From: CAVUAN01 sp963739435
GTDB taxonomy: Bacteria > Acidobacteriota > Thermoanaerobaculia > UBA5066 > Gp7-AA6
DNA length: 64,000 nucleotides
Assembly: GCA_963739435.1 (NCBI GenBank)
Contig: CAVUAN010000012.1
Span: 52,613 to 116,612, forward strand
Direction: 5' to 3'
Shown here piece after piece: positions 9,532 to 19,142 of this stretch. The position numbers and the translations under genes are program-made. Under the pieces are notes generated by a model. It saw only the letters and a list, made by a program, of their open reading frames with translations, did not search any database and had not been told where the DNA came from. Numbering within the stretch: position 1 is the first letter of the stretch; each line of letters opens with the position of its first letter.

Positions 9532-10754
9532 CAGAAAAACTCCTTAAAAGCCCGGGACACAGAAGCGGTGATGCGCCCGATGCCGGTTCCCCGGCGCCGC
9601 GACGGCTTGTTGCGGTTGCCGTAGAGAAGCAGGCCGGTGGCGGTCGCCCATTCCGGCCTCGAAATCACGTCCACGAGGCCTCCGACGCCGGCAGGCACCC
9701 CCCGCCGGACCGGACACTCGAAAATGGCCTCGGCGACCTCGACGACGCCCTCGAGCTCCGCCCCGCCGCCCGTCAAGACCACCCCCGACCGGATCTCCTT
9801 GTCGAGCCCGAGCCGCTGCAGGTCCTCGCGGACGAGCCCCAGGAGCTCCTCGGCCCTCGGCTGCAGGATGTCGGCCAGGGTGGTGCGCGGGCAGAGCTTG
9901 GGGGCCCGCCCCCCGACCATCGGGACCTCGACCATCTCGTCTTCGCCCACGGAGGAACGCAGCGCCGAGCCGAACTTCTTCTTGATCCGCTCGGCGTCCG
10001 TGATGGGCGCCCGCAGCACCACGGCCAGGTCGTTGGTGAAGTGGTCCCCGCCGATCGGGATCACGGCCGTGTGGGCGATCGAGCCCTTCTGGTACACGGA
10101 CACTTCCGTCGTGCCGCCGCCGATGTCGATCAGGGCGATGCCGAGCTCCTTCTCGTCGGGCGTCAAAACGGCCTCGGCCGCCGCGAACTGCTCGAGAACG
10201 AGCTGCACGACCTCGATGCCCGCCTTGTTCATGCAGGTGACGATGTTCTGCGTCACGGCAACCGGCGCCGTCACGACGTGCACGTCCGCTTCCAGGCGCG
10301 CTCCCACCATTCCGACCGGCTCGGCCACGCCGTCCTGCCCGTCCACCGCGAACTCACGGGGCACGACGTGGATGACCTCGTGGTCCTGCGGGATCTGGAC
10401 GCCGCGCGCCGCGTCGATGACGCGCGCGACGTCGTCCCGGGTGATCTCCCGGTCCTTGCCGGCCACGGCCACGACCCCCCGGCTGTTGAACGAGCGGATG
10501 TTCGATCCCGAGACGCCGACCCAGGAGCGGGCGATCTGCACGCCGGCCATGATCTCGGCCTCCTCGGCCGCCCGCTTGATGGCCTCGATCGTGGCGTCGA
10601 CATTGACGATATTGCCCTTGCGGGTGCCGCGGTTGGCCGCGGAACCCTTCCCGATGACGTCCAGGGCGCCCGACGGCGTCGGCTCGCCCACGAGCACGCA
10701 GATCTTGGAGGTGCCGATGTCACATGCAACGAGAAAGTTCTCCGGTTTAGCCAT
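9531..10754 (-). CDS. ftsA: Cell division protein FtsA
   Basis: Actin-like ATPase that anchors FtsZ filaments to the membrane. The N-terminus has the phosphate-1 motif ACDIGTSKICVLVG, the middle has IDIGGGTTEVSVYQ (phosphate-2) and the late part has GVVLTGGGAELEGV (adenosine motif). The C-terminus GRITASVSRAFKEFF is a plausible amphipathic membrane-targeting helix. The 407-residue length is normal. The gene sits between ftsQ (21-bp gap) and ftsZ (1-bp overlap), so the three are very likely co-translated. Confidence 0.97.
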   Translation of the reverse strand: MAKPENFLVACDIGTSKICVLVGEPTPSGALDVIGKGSAANRGTRKGNIVNVDATIEAIKRAAEEAEIMAGVQIARSWVGVSGSNIRSFNSRGVVAVAGKDREITRDDVARVIDAARGVQIPQDHEVIHVVPREFAVDGQDGVAEPVGMVGARLEADVHVVTAPVAVTQNIVTCMNKAGIEVVQLVLEQFAAAEAVLTPDEKELGIALIDIGGGTTEVSVYQKGSIAHTAVIPIGGDHFTNDLAVVLRAPITDAERIKKKFGSALRSSVGEDEMVEVPMVGGRAPKLCPRTTLADILQPRAEELLGLVREDLQRLGLDKEIRSGVVLTGGGAELEGVVEVAEAIFECPVRRGVPAGVGGLVDVISRPEWATATGLLLYGNRNKPSRRRGTGIGRITASVSRAFKEFF

Positions 10755-10775
10755 CGAGAGAAGGGAGCTCCGTCA

Positions 10776-11543
10776 TCAGAGGGAATGGCCCGCGCCGTAG
10801 GCGCCCACAAAAACAACGCGATCCGCAAAGCGAAGGTCGATGGCCTGCGCCTCCCATCCGCGACTTTCCAACAGACTCCGCGCTGCGAGCAGCGCGCCGA
10901 TCTTCTCCGAAGCGTCCCGCCGAAGAACTCGAATCGGTCTTCGGAAGATGGAATCCATCATACCGAATCCGCCGTCTGGCAAGACCGATATTTCCGAGAG
11001 CGCGGCAACGTACTCTGGCTGCCGCGCGCGCAGGTCCTCGAGCAGTTGGACGAGCTCCGGCAACTGCCTCGGCTCGCCCCGAACGATGACGTACTCGGCC
11101 GAATCGCCGCGCGGGTCGTAGGGCGCGATCGGGCGGCCGGAGAGGTCGAGCCACGAAAGCCGGCCCTCTTCGGAAACGAGGGCGACCGGCCGGCGCTCGA
11201 CGACGCGCACGTCCAGGCCGTCGGGGAAGCGCTTGGCGAGCGTCACGCGGTCGACCCACGGGTTCTCGGCCAGCCGGTCCGCGACCCCGGAAAGGCCGAG
11301 CGTGACGAGGTTGCGTCCTCGGAAGGCATTGAGCGTCGCGAGGATGTCCGCCGTGCGGGCCCGCTCGTTGCCCGAGATGTGGAACCGCTCGAGGGCGAAG
11401 AGCGAGCCCCCGAGGAAACGCGCGGCCAGAACCGCGACGGCGATCGACGCGGCGCCCGCGGCAATCAGGCGTCCCGTTCGGTTCCAGCGCCGGCGCTTCG
11501 GGGCGACGCGGCCCCGCCGCAGGAAGGACTCGTTGTTATCCAC
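10776..11543 (-). CDS. ftsQ: Cell division protein FtsQ/DivIB (POTRA domain)
   Basis: Bitopic divisome protein. A short basic cytoplasmic segment is followed by a transmembrane helix (about residues 27-45 after the GTG start), then a POTRA-like region beginning FALERFHISGNERART and the FtsQ domain with VVERRPVALVSEEGRL. I chose the GTG at 11541-11543. It overlaps the murC stop (murC ends at 11536) and has GAGGAG about 10 nt upstream. A start seven codons further upstream is also open. Its position between murC and ftsA is the standard one, with no ddl between. Confidence 0.9.
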   Translation of the reverse strand: MDNNESFLRRGRVAPKRRRWNRTGRLIAAGAASIAVAVLAARFLGGSLFALERFHISGNERARTADILATLNAFRGRNLVTLGLSGVADRLAENPWVDRVTLAKRFPDGLDVRVVERRPVALVSEEGRLSWLDLSGRPIAPYDPRGDSAEYVIVRGEPRQLPELVQLLEDLRARQPEYVAALSEISVLPDGGFGMMDSIFRRPIRVLRRDASEKIGALLAARSLLESRGWEAQAIDLRFADRVVFVGAYGAGHSL

Positions 11544-12912
11544 GGGAGAGAAACTCCTCGCCAAAAAGGACGACGTCGCCCGCGCCCACCGTCAGAAGCA
11601 CGTCGCCCGGGCGCGTCAGCCGCTCGAGCTCGCCAACAACTCTCTTCTTTTCAGGAACATAGACGACCTCCGTACAGCCCGCCTGCTTGGCGGCGTCGGA
11701 GATCAGCTCTCCTGTCACGCCGGGCACCGGTTTCTCGCGCGACGGGTACACGTCCATCACGACAGCCAGGTCACAGGCCGTCAGCGCCCGGCCGAACTCC
11801 TTTGCGAAATGGCGCGTGCGAGAGAACAGGTGGGGCTGGAAGAGAGCCACGATGCGCCGGCCGGGATAGACCTGCCGGGCCGAGGCCAGTGTCGCCGTCA
11901 ACTCCGTCGGGTGGTGAGCATAGTCGTCGACGACGAGCACGCCGCCCCGCTCGCCCTTCGTTTCGAAGCGGCGCACCACGCCCGTGAACTCCGAGAGGGC
12001 CCGGGCGATCGTCGGGAAGGGGACCGACAACTCGCGTCCGACGGCAATGGCCGCCAGCGCATTGGCGACGTTGTGGCGGCCCGGCAGGGACAGGCGCACC
12101 GTTCCCAGAGACCAGGTCTCCCCTTCCCAGACTTCGAAGGACGTGCCCGCCGCGTCCAGGCGGATTTCCCGCGCGGCGAGCGCCGCCCCGGACGACTCGC
12201 CGTAGGTCACGACGCGGCGCTTGATGCGCGGGAGGATGGCGTTGACACCCGGGTCGTCGGCGCACGCGATCACGGCGCCATAGAACGGAACGCGATTGGC
12301 GAACGTCGCGAACGCGTCGCGGATGTCTTCCACGTCGCGGTAGGTGTCGAGGTGATCGGCCTCGATGTTCGTCACGACCGCGACGACGGGCACGAGCTCG
12401 AGGAACGACCGGTCGAACTCGTCTGCCTCGGCGACCAGGTAATCGCCCTTGCCGAGCCGCGCGTTGGTCCCGAGGATCCGCACGCGACCCCCGACGACGA
12501 TCGTGGGGTCGAAGCCGGCCTCCGTCAGGACCATTCCCGTCAGCGAGGTCGTCGTCGTCTTGCCGTGCGTGCCCGCAATCGCGACTCCCTGTTTCAAGCG
12601 CATGATCTCGGCCAGCATCTCGGCCCGGCGAATGACCGGGATCCCGCGCTCCCGCGCCGCGGCGACCTCGGGATTGGCCTCGTCGACCGCCGAGGACACG
12701 ACGACGAGGTCGGCCTCGCGCACATGCGAGGGATCGTGGCCCGTCGCGATGCGGGCGCCGAGCTTCAAGAGGCGATCCGTGTTCTCCGACCGGGCGAGAT
12801 CACAGCCGGATATTTCGAGCGGTGTCGATAGCAGGAGGATCTCGGCCAGGCCGCTCATCCCGACGCCGCCGGCGCCCACGAAGTGAAGGCGCCGCAGCTT
12901 CAGAAACCTCAT
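11536..12912 (-). CDS. murC: UDP-N-acetylmuramate--L-alanine ligase
   Basis: Cytoplasmic ATP-dependent ligase that adds L-Ala to UDP-MurNAc. It shows the N-terminal HFVGAGGVGMSGLAEIL, the P-loop AIAGTHGKTTTTSLTG, the central EADEFDRSFL and the Mur motif DDYAHHPTEL. The 458-residue length is normal. The start ATG overlaps the murG stop (ATGA at 12909-12912). The gene is intact, unlike several neighbours. Confidence 0.97.
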   Translation of the reverse strand: MRFLKLRRLHFVGAGGVGMSGLAEILLLSTPLEISGCDLARSENTDRLLKLGARIATGHDPSHVREADLVVVSSAVDEANPEVAAARERGIPVIRRAEMLAEIMRLKQGVAIAGTHGKTTTTSLTGMVLTEAGFDPTIVVGGRVRILGTNARLGKGDYLVAEADEFDRSFLELVPVVAVVTNIEADHLDTYRDVEDIRDAFATFANRVPFYGAVIACADDPGVNAILPRIKRRVVTYGESSGAALAAREIRLDAAGTSFEVWEGETWSLGTVRLSLPGRHNVANALAAIAVGRELSVPFPTIARALSEFTGVVRRFETKGERGGVLVVDDYAHHPTELTATLASARQVYPGRRIVALFQPHLFSRTRHFAKEFGRALTACDLAVVMDVYPSREKPVPGVTGELISDAAKQAGCTEVVYVPEKKRVVGELERLTRPGDVLLTVGAGDVVLFGEEFLSRG

Positions 12913-13992
12913 CCCTCGGCCTCCGCCTCGAAGAGCAGGTCCACGAGCTTCTTGGCCGCCTCCGGCTTCGCGAGCTTGCGGGCGTTCTCACCCATCTTCA
13001 CCAGGTGCTTGCGGTCCGAGAAGAGCTGCTCGATGACCGCGGCGAAACTGTTGGTCTCGACCAGGTCCTCCCGCATCGTCACGGACGCGCCGGCTCTCGT
13101 CAGCGCCTTCGCGTTGGCGAGCTGGTGCGCCTCCGTGGCCGCGGCAAACGGCACCAGGATCGAGGGGCGGCCCGCGGCGGCGATCTCGGCCACGGTCAAG
13201 GCGCCGGCACGGGAGACGATCAGGTCCGCCCAGCCGAACTCCTCCCACATCTTCGGCAGGAAGGGCTCGATCCTCCAGCCCGGGGGGATCTTGTAGTAGC
13301 GCTTCTTGGCGGCCGCGAAGTCCATCTCCCCCGTCTGGTGGATGACCTGGAGGTGCTGCGTGAGGAGGGCCGGAGCCACCTTGGCCATGGCGCGGTTCAG
13401 GACCCGCGAGCCCTGGCTGCCGCCGAAGACCAGGACACGCCGAGTCGTCGCCGCCGGGTCGAGCGGCGGCAGGCCGAAGAAAGCGGCTGCGCACCGGAGT
13501 GCCCGTGATGACGCCGGGCCGGGCAAACCGGCCGTTGGCCTCCATGATGCCGACGGCCGTCCGCGAAACGACGCGATTCAAGAGGCGGTTGGCCAGGCCG
13601 GGCCGCGCGTTGGGCTCGTGGATCAGCGTCGGAATGCCGAGCGATCGGGCCGCGGCCAGCACGGGCAGGGAGACGTAGCCGCCCATGCCGGCGACGGCCC
13701 GCGCCTCGAGCCGCACGAGAAGCCGGCGCGCTTCCCGAAAGCCGCCGGGCAGCTGCCTCAAGGACCGCGAGCTTGCCGAGCGAGGCTCTTGCCCATGAAA
13801 CCGCTGGCGGAGACGAGCTCCAGCGGAAAGCCGGCAGCCGGCACGAGCTTGCGCTCGAGGCCGCCCGCCGCCCCCACGAAGACGACTTTCGCCTCCGGCC
13901 GCCGCGCCCGGATCTCCTCGGCCAGCGCGATGCCCGGGTAGATGTGTCCGCCCGTGCCTCCCGGCGGCGATGACGTACGCGCCGTGGCCCAT
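12909..13992 (-). CDS. murG: MurG, lipid II-forming GlcNAc transferase (three apparent frameshifts)
   Basis: Peripheral membrane glycosyltransferase that makes lipid II. The ATG at 13992 follows ftsW by 13 nt. With one base removed at the CCC run 13960-13962, the N-terminus reads AAGGTGGHIYPGIALA, the MurG glycine loop. A second break lies near 13760, and a third at the AAA run 13480-13482, where removal of one base joins GTPVRSRFFGLPPL. The C-terminal donor-site motifs FGGSQGSRVLN and FAAATEAHQLANA are intact. All parts are conserved, so I read the breaks as sequencing indels rather than decay. Confidence 0.9.
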
Positions 13993-14005
13993 CAGTGCGC
14001 TCCGG

Positions 14006-15117
14006 TCATGCTCGCTCCGTCAACGGGACCTCGTGCTGGGAGATGTTCAACAGGAGGCCCCCCGCGATCCAGCAGGCTACCAGCGACGAGCCCCCGTAGG
14101 AGACGAAGGGCAGGGCAATCCCCTTGGTCGGCACCAGGGCCAGCACGACGCTGACGTTGATGGCGGCCTGCACGACGAGCATCGCGGTCGCGCCCGCCGC
14201 CAGCAGAGCCGCGGAGGACTCCGGCGCGCGGCGCGCGGCGCGCAAGCCGCGCCAGGCCACGACGGCGAAGCACGCGACGACGCCGAACGCGCCCAGGAAC
14301 CCCAGCTCCTCGCCCACGATCGCGAAGATGAAGTCCGTGTGCGGGTACGGGAGAAAGAACAGCTTCTGGCGCGAGGCGCCCAGTCCCGAACCGGTCCAGC
14401 CTCCGGCTCCCACGGCGATCAGGGACTGGATCGCCTGGAATCCCGCGCCCAGGGGGTCGGCCTCCGGCCGCAGGAAGGACAGGATTCGCGCCTTGCGGTA
14501 GCCGACCGACAGGGCCAGGATCGCCGCGATCGGCAGGAGAGCCAGCATGGCGATGCCGAACCAGCGCAGCCTCGCCCCGGCGAGCCAGAGCACGCAGGCG
14601 GCGATCGTCAACGAGGCAGGCCGCCGTGCCGAGGTCCGGCTCGAGCATCACGATGCCCGCCGCCATGGCCGTCAGCACGGCGCACGGCACGAGGGCCTTC
14701 TCCGGGCCCTCGGCCCCGCGGGACTTTCTGGCGAGCTGGTGCGCGAGCACGAGCACGAGGCCGACCTTGAGCAGCTCCGAGGGCTGCACGCGTCAAGACG
14801 CCCACGCGCAGCCAGCGCCGCGCCGCGTTGACCGGAGGAGCAAAGAGCGCGGCCACGGCGAGCGCGAACGCCCCGAAGAACACGGCATAGACGAGCCAGG
14901 GGCGCGTGAAGAAGCGGTAGTCCGTGCGGTACACGACGAAGGCCGCCAGCCCTCCGGCCGCCAGCGCAACGATCTGCTTGACCAGGTAGCGGTACGGGTT
15001 GCCGCCCGTTTCCGAAGCCGACACCGCCGAGGCGCTGTAGATCATCACGCAGCCGAATAGAGACAACGCGACCAGCGCGGCGAAGAGGACCTTGTCGCTC
15101 GAGAGCTTACGAGCCAT
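14006..15117 (-). CDS. ftsW: FtsW/RodA/SpoVE-family lipid II polymerase or flippase-type protein (two apparent frameshifts)
   Basis: Integral membrane septal peptidoglycan polymerase (SEDS family). The ATG at 15115-15117 gives MARKLSSDKVLF and then helices. The break near 14790 restores QPSELLKVGLVLVLAH (the SEDS motif QPSE). The break at 14610-14611 restores AACLVTIAACVLWL. Later parts show PHTDFIFAIVGEELGFLG and FVSYGGSSLVA, both classic FtsW motifs. About ten hydrophobic segments are visible. The position between murD and murG is standard and supports FtsW over RodA. Confidence 0.92.
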
Positions 15118-15136
15118 AACGCCGACCAGAGTTGGT

Positions 15137-15200
15137 GTCCAAAGTCCAAGAGCTACCAGACGGGGTGTCCAAAGTGCAAAGTCCAAAGTCCAAAGGAGCC
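15137..15200. repeat. Short tandem GTCCAAAG repeat, copy 2
   Basis: Units of GTCCAAAG repeat imperfectly between the murD stop (15214) and the ftsW start (15117). They are the reverse-orientation relative of the element at 8275-8309 and share the flank GGAGCC (GGCTCC there). This is one of the few intergenic gaps inside the dcw operon. Confidence 0.75.
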
Positions 15201-15213
15201 AGAAGGATTTGGC

Positions 15214-16581
15214 TCATTTGGATCCTGCGGCGGCGCGGGCCAGCTGTGCGAAGTCGTTGCCGCGCTCTTCGAAGTTCTTGTATTGGTCGAAGGAGGCACA
15301 GGCCGGCGAGAGCAGCACGGCGTCGCCTGGCCGCGCCAGCTCCTTCGCTCGCGCGACTGCGCGTGCCATCGTCTCCGCCCGCTCGACGGCAACGGCGCCC
15401 GCCAGGGCCTTTTCGATGAGAGGCGCCGCCTCGCCGATCGTGAGCACGAACCTAGCGGCGCGCGCCACGGGCCCCGCCAGGGCCGGGAAGTCGCCGTGCT
15501 TGTCCCGGCCCCCCAGGATCAGGAGGACGCTGCCCTCGGGAAAGCCTTCGAGCGACTTCAGCGTCGCATCCACGTTGGTGCCCTTCGAGTCGTCGATCCA
15601 GCGGACTCCCCCGCCCTCGGCTACGAGCTCCGTGCGATGCGGCAGGCCGTGGAAGCGGCGCAGCCCGTCACAGACGGCTTCGTCCGGCGCTCCGGCGGCC
15701 TGCGCGGCGGCCATCGCGGCCAGCGCGTTCTCGATGTTGTGCGCGCCGGGCAGGGCGAGCTCCGCGGCGGGCAGCATCTGGCGGCGCGGCCCGTTGACCT
15801 CGGAGACGAGCGCACTCGCTTCGAGCCATGCCCCGCCCAACGCCTCTTTCTTTCGGGAAAACGGCACGCGCCGGGCTCTCCCCGTTGCGGTGCCGCTGGC
15901 CGCGGCGTCGTCAACGTTGACGACCGCGACGTCGCCCTCCTGCTGGTTTTCGAAGATCCGCTGCTTGGCGGCCCGGTACTCCTCGAAGTCGGCGTAGCGG
16001 TCGAGGTGATCCGGCGTGACGTTGGTCAGGACCGCCACGTGCGGCCGGAAACGTTGAATCGCCTCGAGCTGGAAGGAGGAGAGCTCGCAGACGAAATCGC
16101 GAGGCCGGCGCTCGGACAGAAAATCCGAGAGGGGCACGCCGATGTTGCCCGCCAGCGCCACGTGCCGCCCGGCCCGCCGCAGGATGTGGGCGATCCAGGA
16201 AGTCGTCGTGGACTTGCCGTTGGTGCCCGTCACGGCGATCCAGCGGTTCTCGCCCTCCGCCTCGTCTTCGGCAATACGCCAGGCGACCTCGAACTCCGCC
16301 AGCACCGGCAGGCCGCGCGCCTGCGCGCGGGCAACGAGCGGGGCGCTCATCGGCACGCCGGGTGAAAGGACGAGCCACGCTGCTCCGTCGAGCAGCTCCT
16401 CTCCGGGCGTCCCGAAGGAGAACCGCACGCCCGCTTCGCGAAAGAGCTCCGTCCCCTCAAAGTCGGCCTCGGGCCGGTCGTCGCCGATCGACACGGCGAC
16501 CCCGCGCGACAGCAGCGCGCCGGCGAGCGAACGCCCGCTGCGGGCAAATCCGAGTATCGCAATGCGGGGCGGCAAGTTCAT
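15214..16581 (-). CDS. murD: UDP-N-acetylmuramoylalanine--D-glutamate ligase
   Basis: Cytoplasmic ligase that adds D-Glu. From the ATG at 16579-16581 the protein starts MNLPPRIAILGFARSGRSLA. The P-loop is AVTGTNGKSTTTSWIAH, the Mur motif is IDDSKGTNVDATLKSL, and the C-terminal domain has LLSPACASFDQYKNFEERG, all typical of MurD. The start overlaps the mraY stop (ATGA). A longer open frame upstream of this ATG is antisense to mraY and is not part of the gene. Confidence 0.97.
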   Translation of the reverse strand: MNLPPRIAILGFARSGRSLAGALLSRGVAVSIGDDRPEADFEGTELFREAGVRFSFGTPGEELLDGAAWLVLSPGVPMSAPLVARAQARGLPVLAEFEVAWRIAEDEAEGENRWIAVTGTNGKSTTTSWIAHILRRAGRHVALAGNIGVPLSDFLSERRPRDFVCELSSFQLEAIQRFRPHVAVLTNVTPDHLDRYADFEEYRAAKQRIFENQQEGDVAVVNVDDAAASGTATGRARRVPFSRKKEALGGAWLEASALVSEVNGPRRQMLPAAELALPGAHNIENALAAMAAAQAAGAPDEAVCDGLRRFHGLPHRTELVAEGGGVRWIDDSKGTNVDATLKSLEGFPEGSVLLILGGRDKHGDFPALAGPVARAARFVLTIGEAAPLIEKALAGAVAVERAETMARAVARAKELARPGDAVLLSPACASFDQYKNFEERGNDFAQLARAAAGSK

Positions 16582-17663
16582 CGCAGCTTCAGGGTGGACA
16601 GGCCCAGAACGGAAAAGAGGACCGCGAGGATCCAGAACCGGATGATCACGCGGGATTCCGCCCAACCGGACAGCTCGAAGTGGTGGTGCAGGGGCGCCAT
16701 CTTGAACACGCGGCGGCCGGTTGTCTTGAAGGACACCACCTGGATGATGACCGACAGGGCCTCGAGAACGAAGAGTCCTCCGACGATCGCCAGCAAGACC
16801 TCCTGCTTGGTCATCACCGCCACGGCTGCGATCGCGCCGCCCAAGGGCAGCGAGCCCACGTCGCCCATGAAGACCTCGGCCGGATGACAGTTGAACCAGA
16901 GGAAACCGAGAGACGCGCCCGCCAGAGCGCCGCAGAAGACGGCGAGCTCGCCCGACTGCGGAACAAAAGGTATCTGCAGGTAGCGCGCCGCCACGGCGTT
17001 GCCGGCGACGTAGGTCAGGATGGCGTAGGTGCCGGCCGCGATGCCCACCGAGCCGATCGCGAGGCCGTCCAGGCCGTCGGTCAGGTTCACGGCGTTCGAA
17101 GACCCCACGAGGACGGTGGCCACGAAGGGGATGTACAGGATCCCGAGGTTCCAGACGAGCTTCTTCAAGAACGGAAAGGCGATCACCGTCGAGATGGCGC
17201 CGCCTCCTGCCCACTGCTGGATGGCCCAGGCAGCAGCGAAGGCGACGAGGAACTGCGGCACGAGCTTGCCCCGGCCCGTCAGCCCGAGGCTCCTCTTGCG
17301 GGAGACCTTCGTGTAGTCGTCGGCGAAACCGACGAGGCCGAGCGAGGCCAGGATGCCCAGAGCGATCCAGACAAACCGGTTCGAGAGGTCCATCCAGAGA
17401 AACGTCGCGACGAAGACCGCGAGGAGGATGAGAAGTCCTCCCATCGTCGGCGTGCCCGCCTTGGAGAGATGCGACTTCGGCCCTTCCTCGCGGATCGCCT
17501 GGCCGACCAGGCGGCGCTTCAACATCCGGATCATCGGCGGTCCGAGGAAGAGCGAAAGCAGCAGCGCCGTCACCGCCGCCGCCGCGGTGCGAAACGTGAT
17601 GTACCGGAACACGTTCAGGACCCCCAGGTCCTTGGCGAAGGGATAGAGCAGGCGATAGATCAC
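16578..17663 (-). CDS. mraY: Phospho-N-acetylmuramoyl-pentapeptide transferase MraY
   Basis: Integral membrane enzyme that makes lipid I from UDP-MurNAc-pentapeptide and undecaprenyl phosphate. The GTG at 17663 overlaps the murE stop (GTGA). Signature motifs are SKAGTPTMGGLLI, the Mg-binding FADDYTK, NAVNLTDGLDGLA, WFNCHPAEVFMGDVGSL and KMAPLHHHFELSGW. About ten transmembrane helices are visible. murF, which usually lies directly upstream of mraY, is absent here. Confidence 0.96.
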   Translation of the reverse strand: MIYRLLYPFAKDLGVLNVFRYITFRTAAAAVTALLLSLFLGPPMIRMLKRRLVGQAIREEGPKSHLSKAGTPTMGGLLILLAVFVATFLWMDLSNRFVWIALGILASLGLVGFADDYTKVSRKRSLGLTGRGKLVPQFLVAFAAAWAIQQWAGGGAISTVIAFPFLKKLVWNLGILYIPFVATVLVGSSNAVNLTDGLDGLAIGSVGIAAGTYAILTYVAGNAVAARYLQIPFVPQSGELAVFCGALAGASLGFLWFNCHPAEVFMGDVGSLPLGGAIAAVAVMTKQEVLLAIVGGLFVLEALSVIIQVVSFKTTGRRVFKMAPLHHHFELSGWAESRVIIRFWILAVLFSVLGLSTLKLR

Positions 17664-19142
17664 GCGTCTCGCCCCTTCCCGATCATCTCGGCTGCCACCT
17701 CGCGGTCGTCGAACGGAAGCTCCAGGGTCACCGATCACCTGCGTCGTTTCGTGGCCCTTGCCCGCGATCACGACGACCGTGCCCGGGTTGGCGAGCTCGA
17801 TGGCCCGGCGGATCGCCTCGCGGCGGTCCGCGATCTTCAGGTACTTGGTCGCGCCCGACGCGACGAGGCCCGCCTCGACCTCTGCGAGGATCGCCGCCGG
17901 GCTTTCCGAGCGCGGGTTGTCGGAGGTTGCGATGGCGATGTCCGCCATCTCTCCGGCGATCCGGCCCATCGGCGCTCTCTTGCCGCGGTCACGGTCGCCT
18001 CCGCAGCCAAACACCAGAATGATCTTCTTGTCCGAGAGCTCGCGCACGGCGCGAGAGGAGCCTCGGAGGGCGTCCTCCGTGTGCGCGTAGTCCACGACGA
18101 CGGCGTAGGGCTGGCCGGCCTCGACCCGTTCCAGCCGGCCGGGAACGGTCGAGACCGCCGCGCAGGCGCCGGCGATGTCCCCGGGGCGCGATACCGAGCG
18201 ACAGGCCCGCGGCCGACGGCGGCGAGCAGGTTTTCGACGTTGAACCGGCCCAGCAGCGGCGAGGTGACCCGGAAACGTCCACCCTCGTGCACGACGTCGA
18301 GCGACGTTCCGGAAAGATCACATCGCGCGGCCTCGGAACGCACATCGGCCGCCGCGCCCGACGGCGAGTACGAGACGACGGGCGGCGCGAGCTCCGATGC
18401 CAGGCGCCGGCCAAACGGGTCGTCGGTGTTGACGACGGCCGCGGCTCCCGGCTTGCGCAGGGCGAAGAGGCGCTTCTTGGCGGCAAAGTAGCTCTCCATG
18501 TCGGAATGAAAATCCAGGTGATCGCGCGTCAGGTTCGTGAAAACCGCCACGTCGAATCGGCACCCCTCCACGCGGTCGAGGGCCAGAGCGTGGGAGGAGA
18601 CCTCGACAGCCGCGGCGGGGAGACCCTCGGCGACCATCTCGGCGAGCAGGCCTTGCACGACCGTCGCGTCGGGCGTCGTGCGGTCGGCCGGGATCTCGCG
18701 CCGGCCCGTCCGGTAGCCGACGGTTCCCAGGAAGCCGGACCGGCCGTAGCGCCGCGAAAGGATCGCTTCGAGACAGGGTCGTCGTCGTCGTCTTTCCGTT
18801 GGTGCCGGTCACACCGGCGAGCACGAGCTTCTCGGCAGGAGATCCCGCCAGGCGCGCGGCCAGCAGTGCCAGGGCCCGGCGCGGCGCGGGAACACGGACC
18901 CACGGCACGGCGGAATCGACGCCGGACGGCCTCGGGCGGTCCGAGACGACCGCCAGGGCTCCGCGCTCGGCCGCCTCGGCGGCGTGGGTCAACCCGTCGG
19001 CCTTCTCTCCCCGCATCGCCACGAACACGTCTCCCGGCTTCACCAGGCGCGAATCGCCGGTGACCCGAAGGACCTCGCGGTTCGGGTGATGCCCTGCGAC
19101 CTCGGCCTCCGGAATCGCCGCCAGGAGATCCACGAGATTCAC
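17660..19142 (-). CDS. murE: MurE, UDP-MurNAc-tripeptide synthetase, meso-DAP type (three apparent frameshifts)
   Basis: Ligase that adds the third stem-peptide residue. The GTG at 19142 overlaps the ftsI stop (GTGA). The N-terminal part has VTGDSRLVKPGDVFVAMRG and the P-loop GVTGTNGKTTTTTL. Breaks near 18773, 18212 and 18185 interrupt an otherwise complete protein. After them come YAVVVDYAHTEDALRG, FGCGGDRDRGKR and TSDNPRSESP. The DNPR tetrapeptide is the motif known for meso-diaminopimelate selection. The end is IAGKGHETTQVI then a short tail to the TGA at 17660-17662. The breaks look like assembly indels. Confidence 0.9.

Noticed and set aside
7951..9624. Reading DUF454 through to 9624 as one 557-residue protein
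   Set aside because: Beyond about 8275 it is antisense to ftsZ and has no domain. A missing stop from an indel is a better reading.
15214..17214. 666-codon form of murD
   Set aside because: The first 200 codons are antisense or out-of-frame over mraY. The ATG at 16581 with ATGA overlap fits MurD length.
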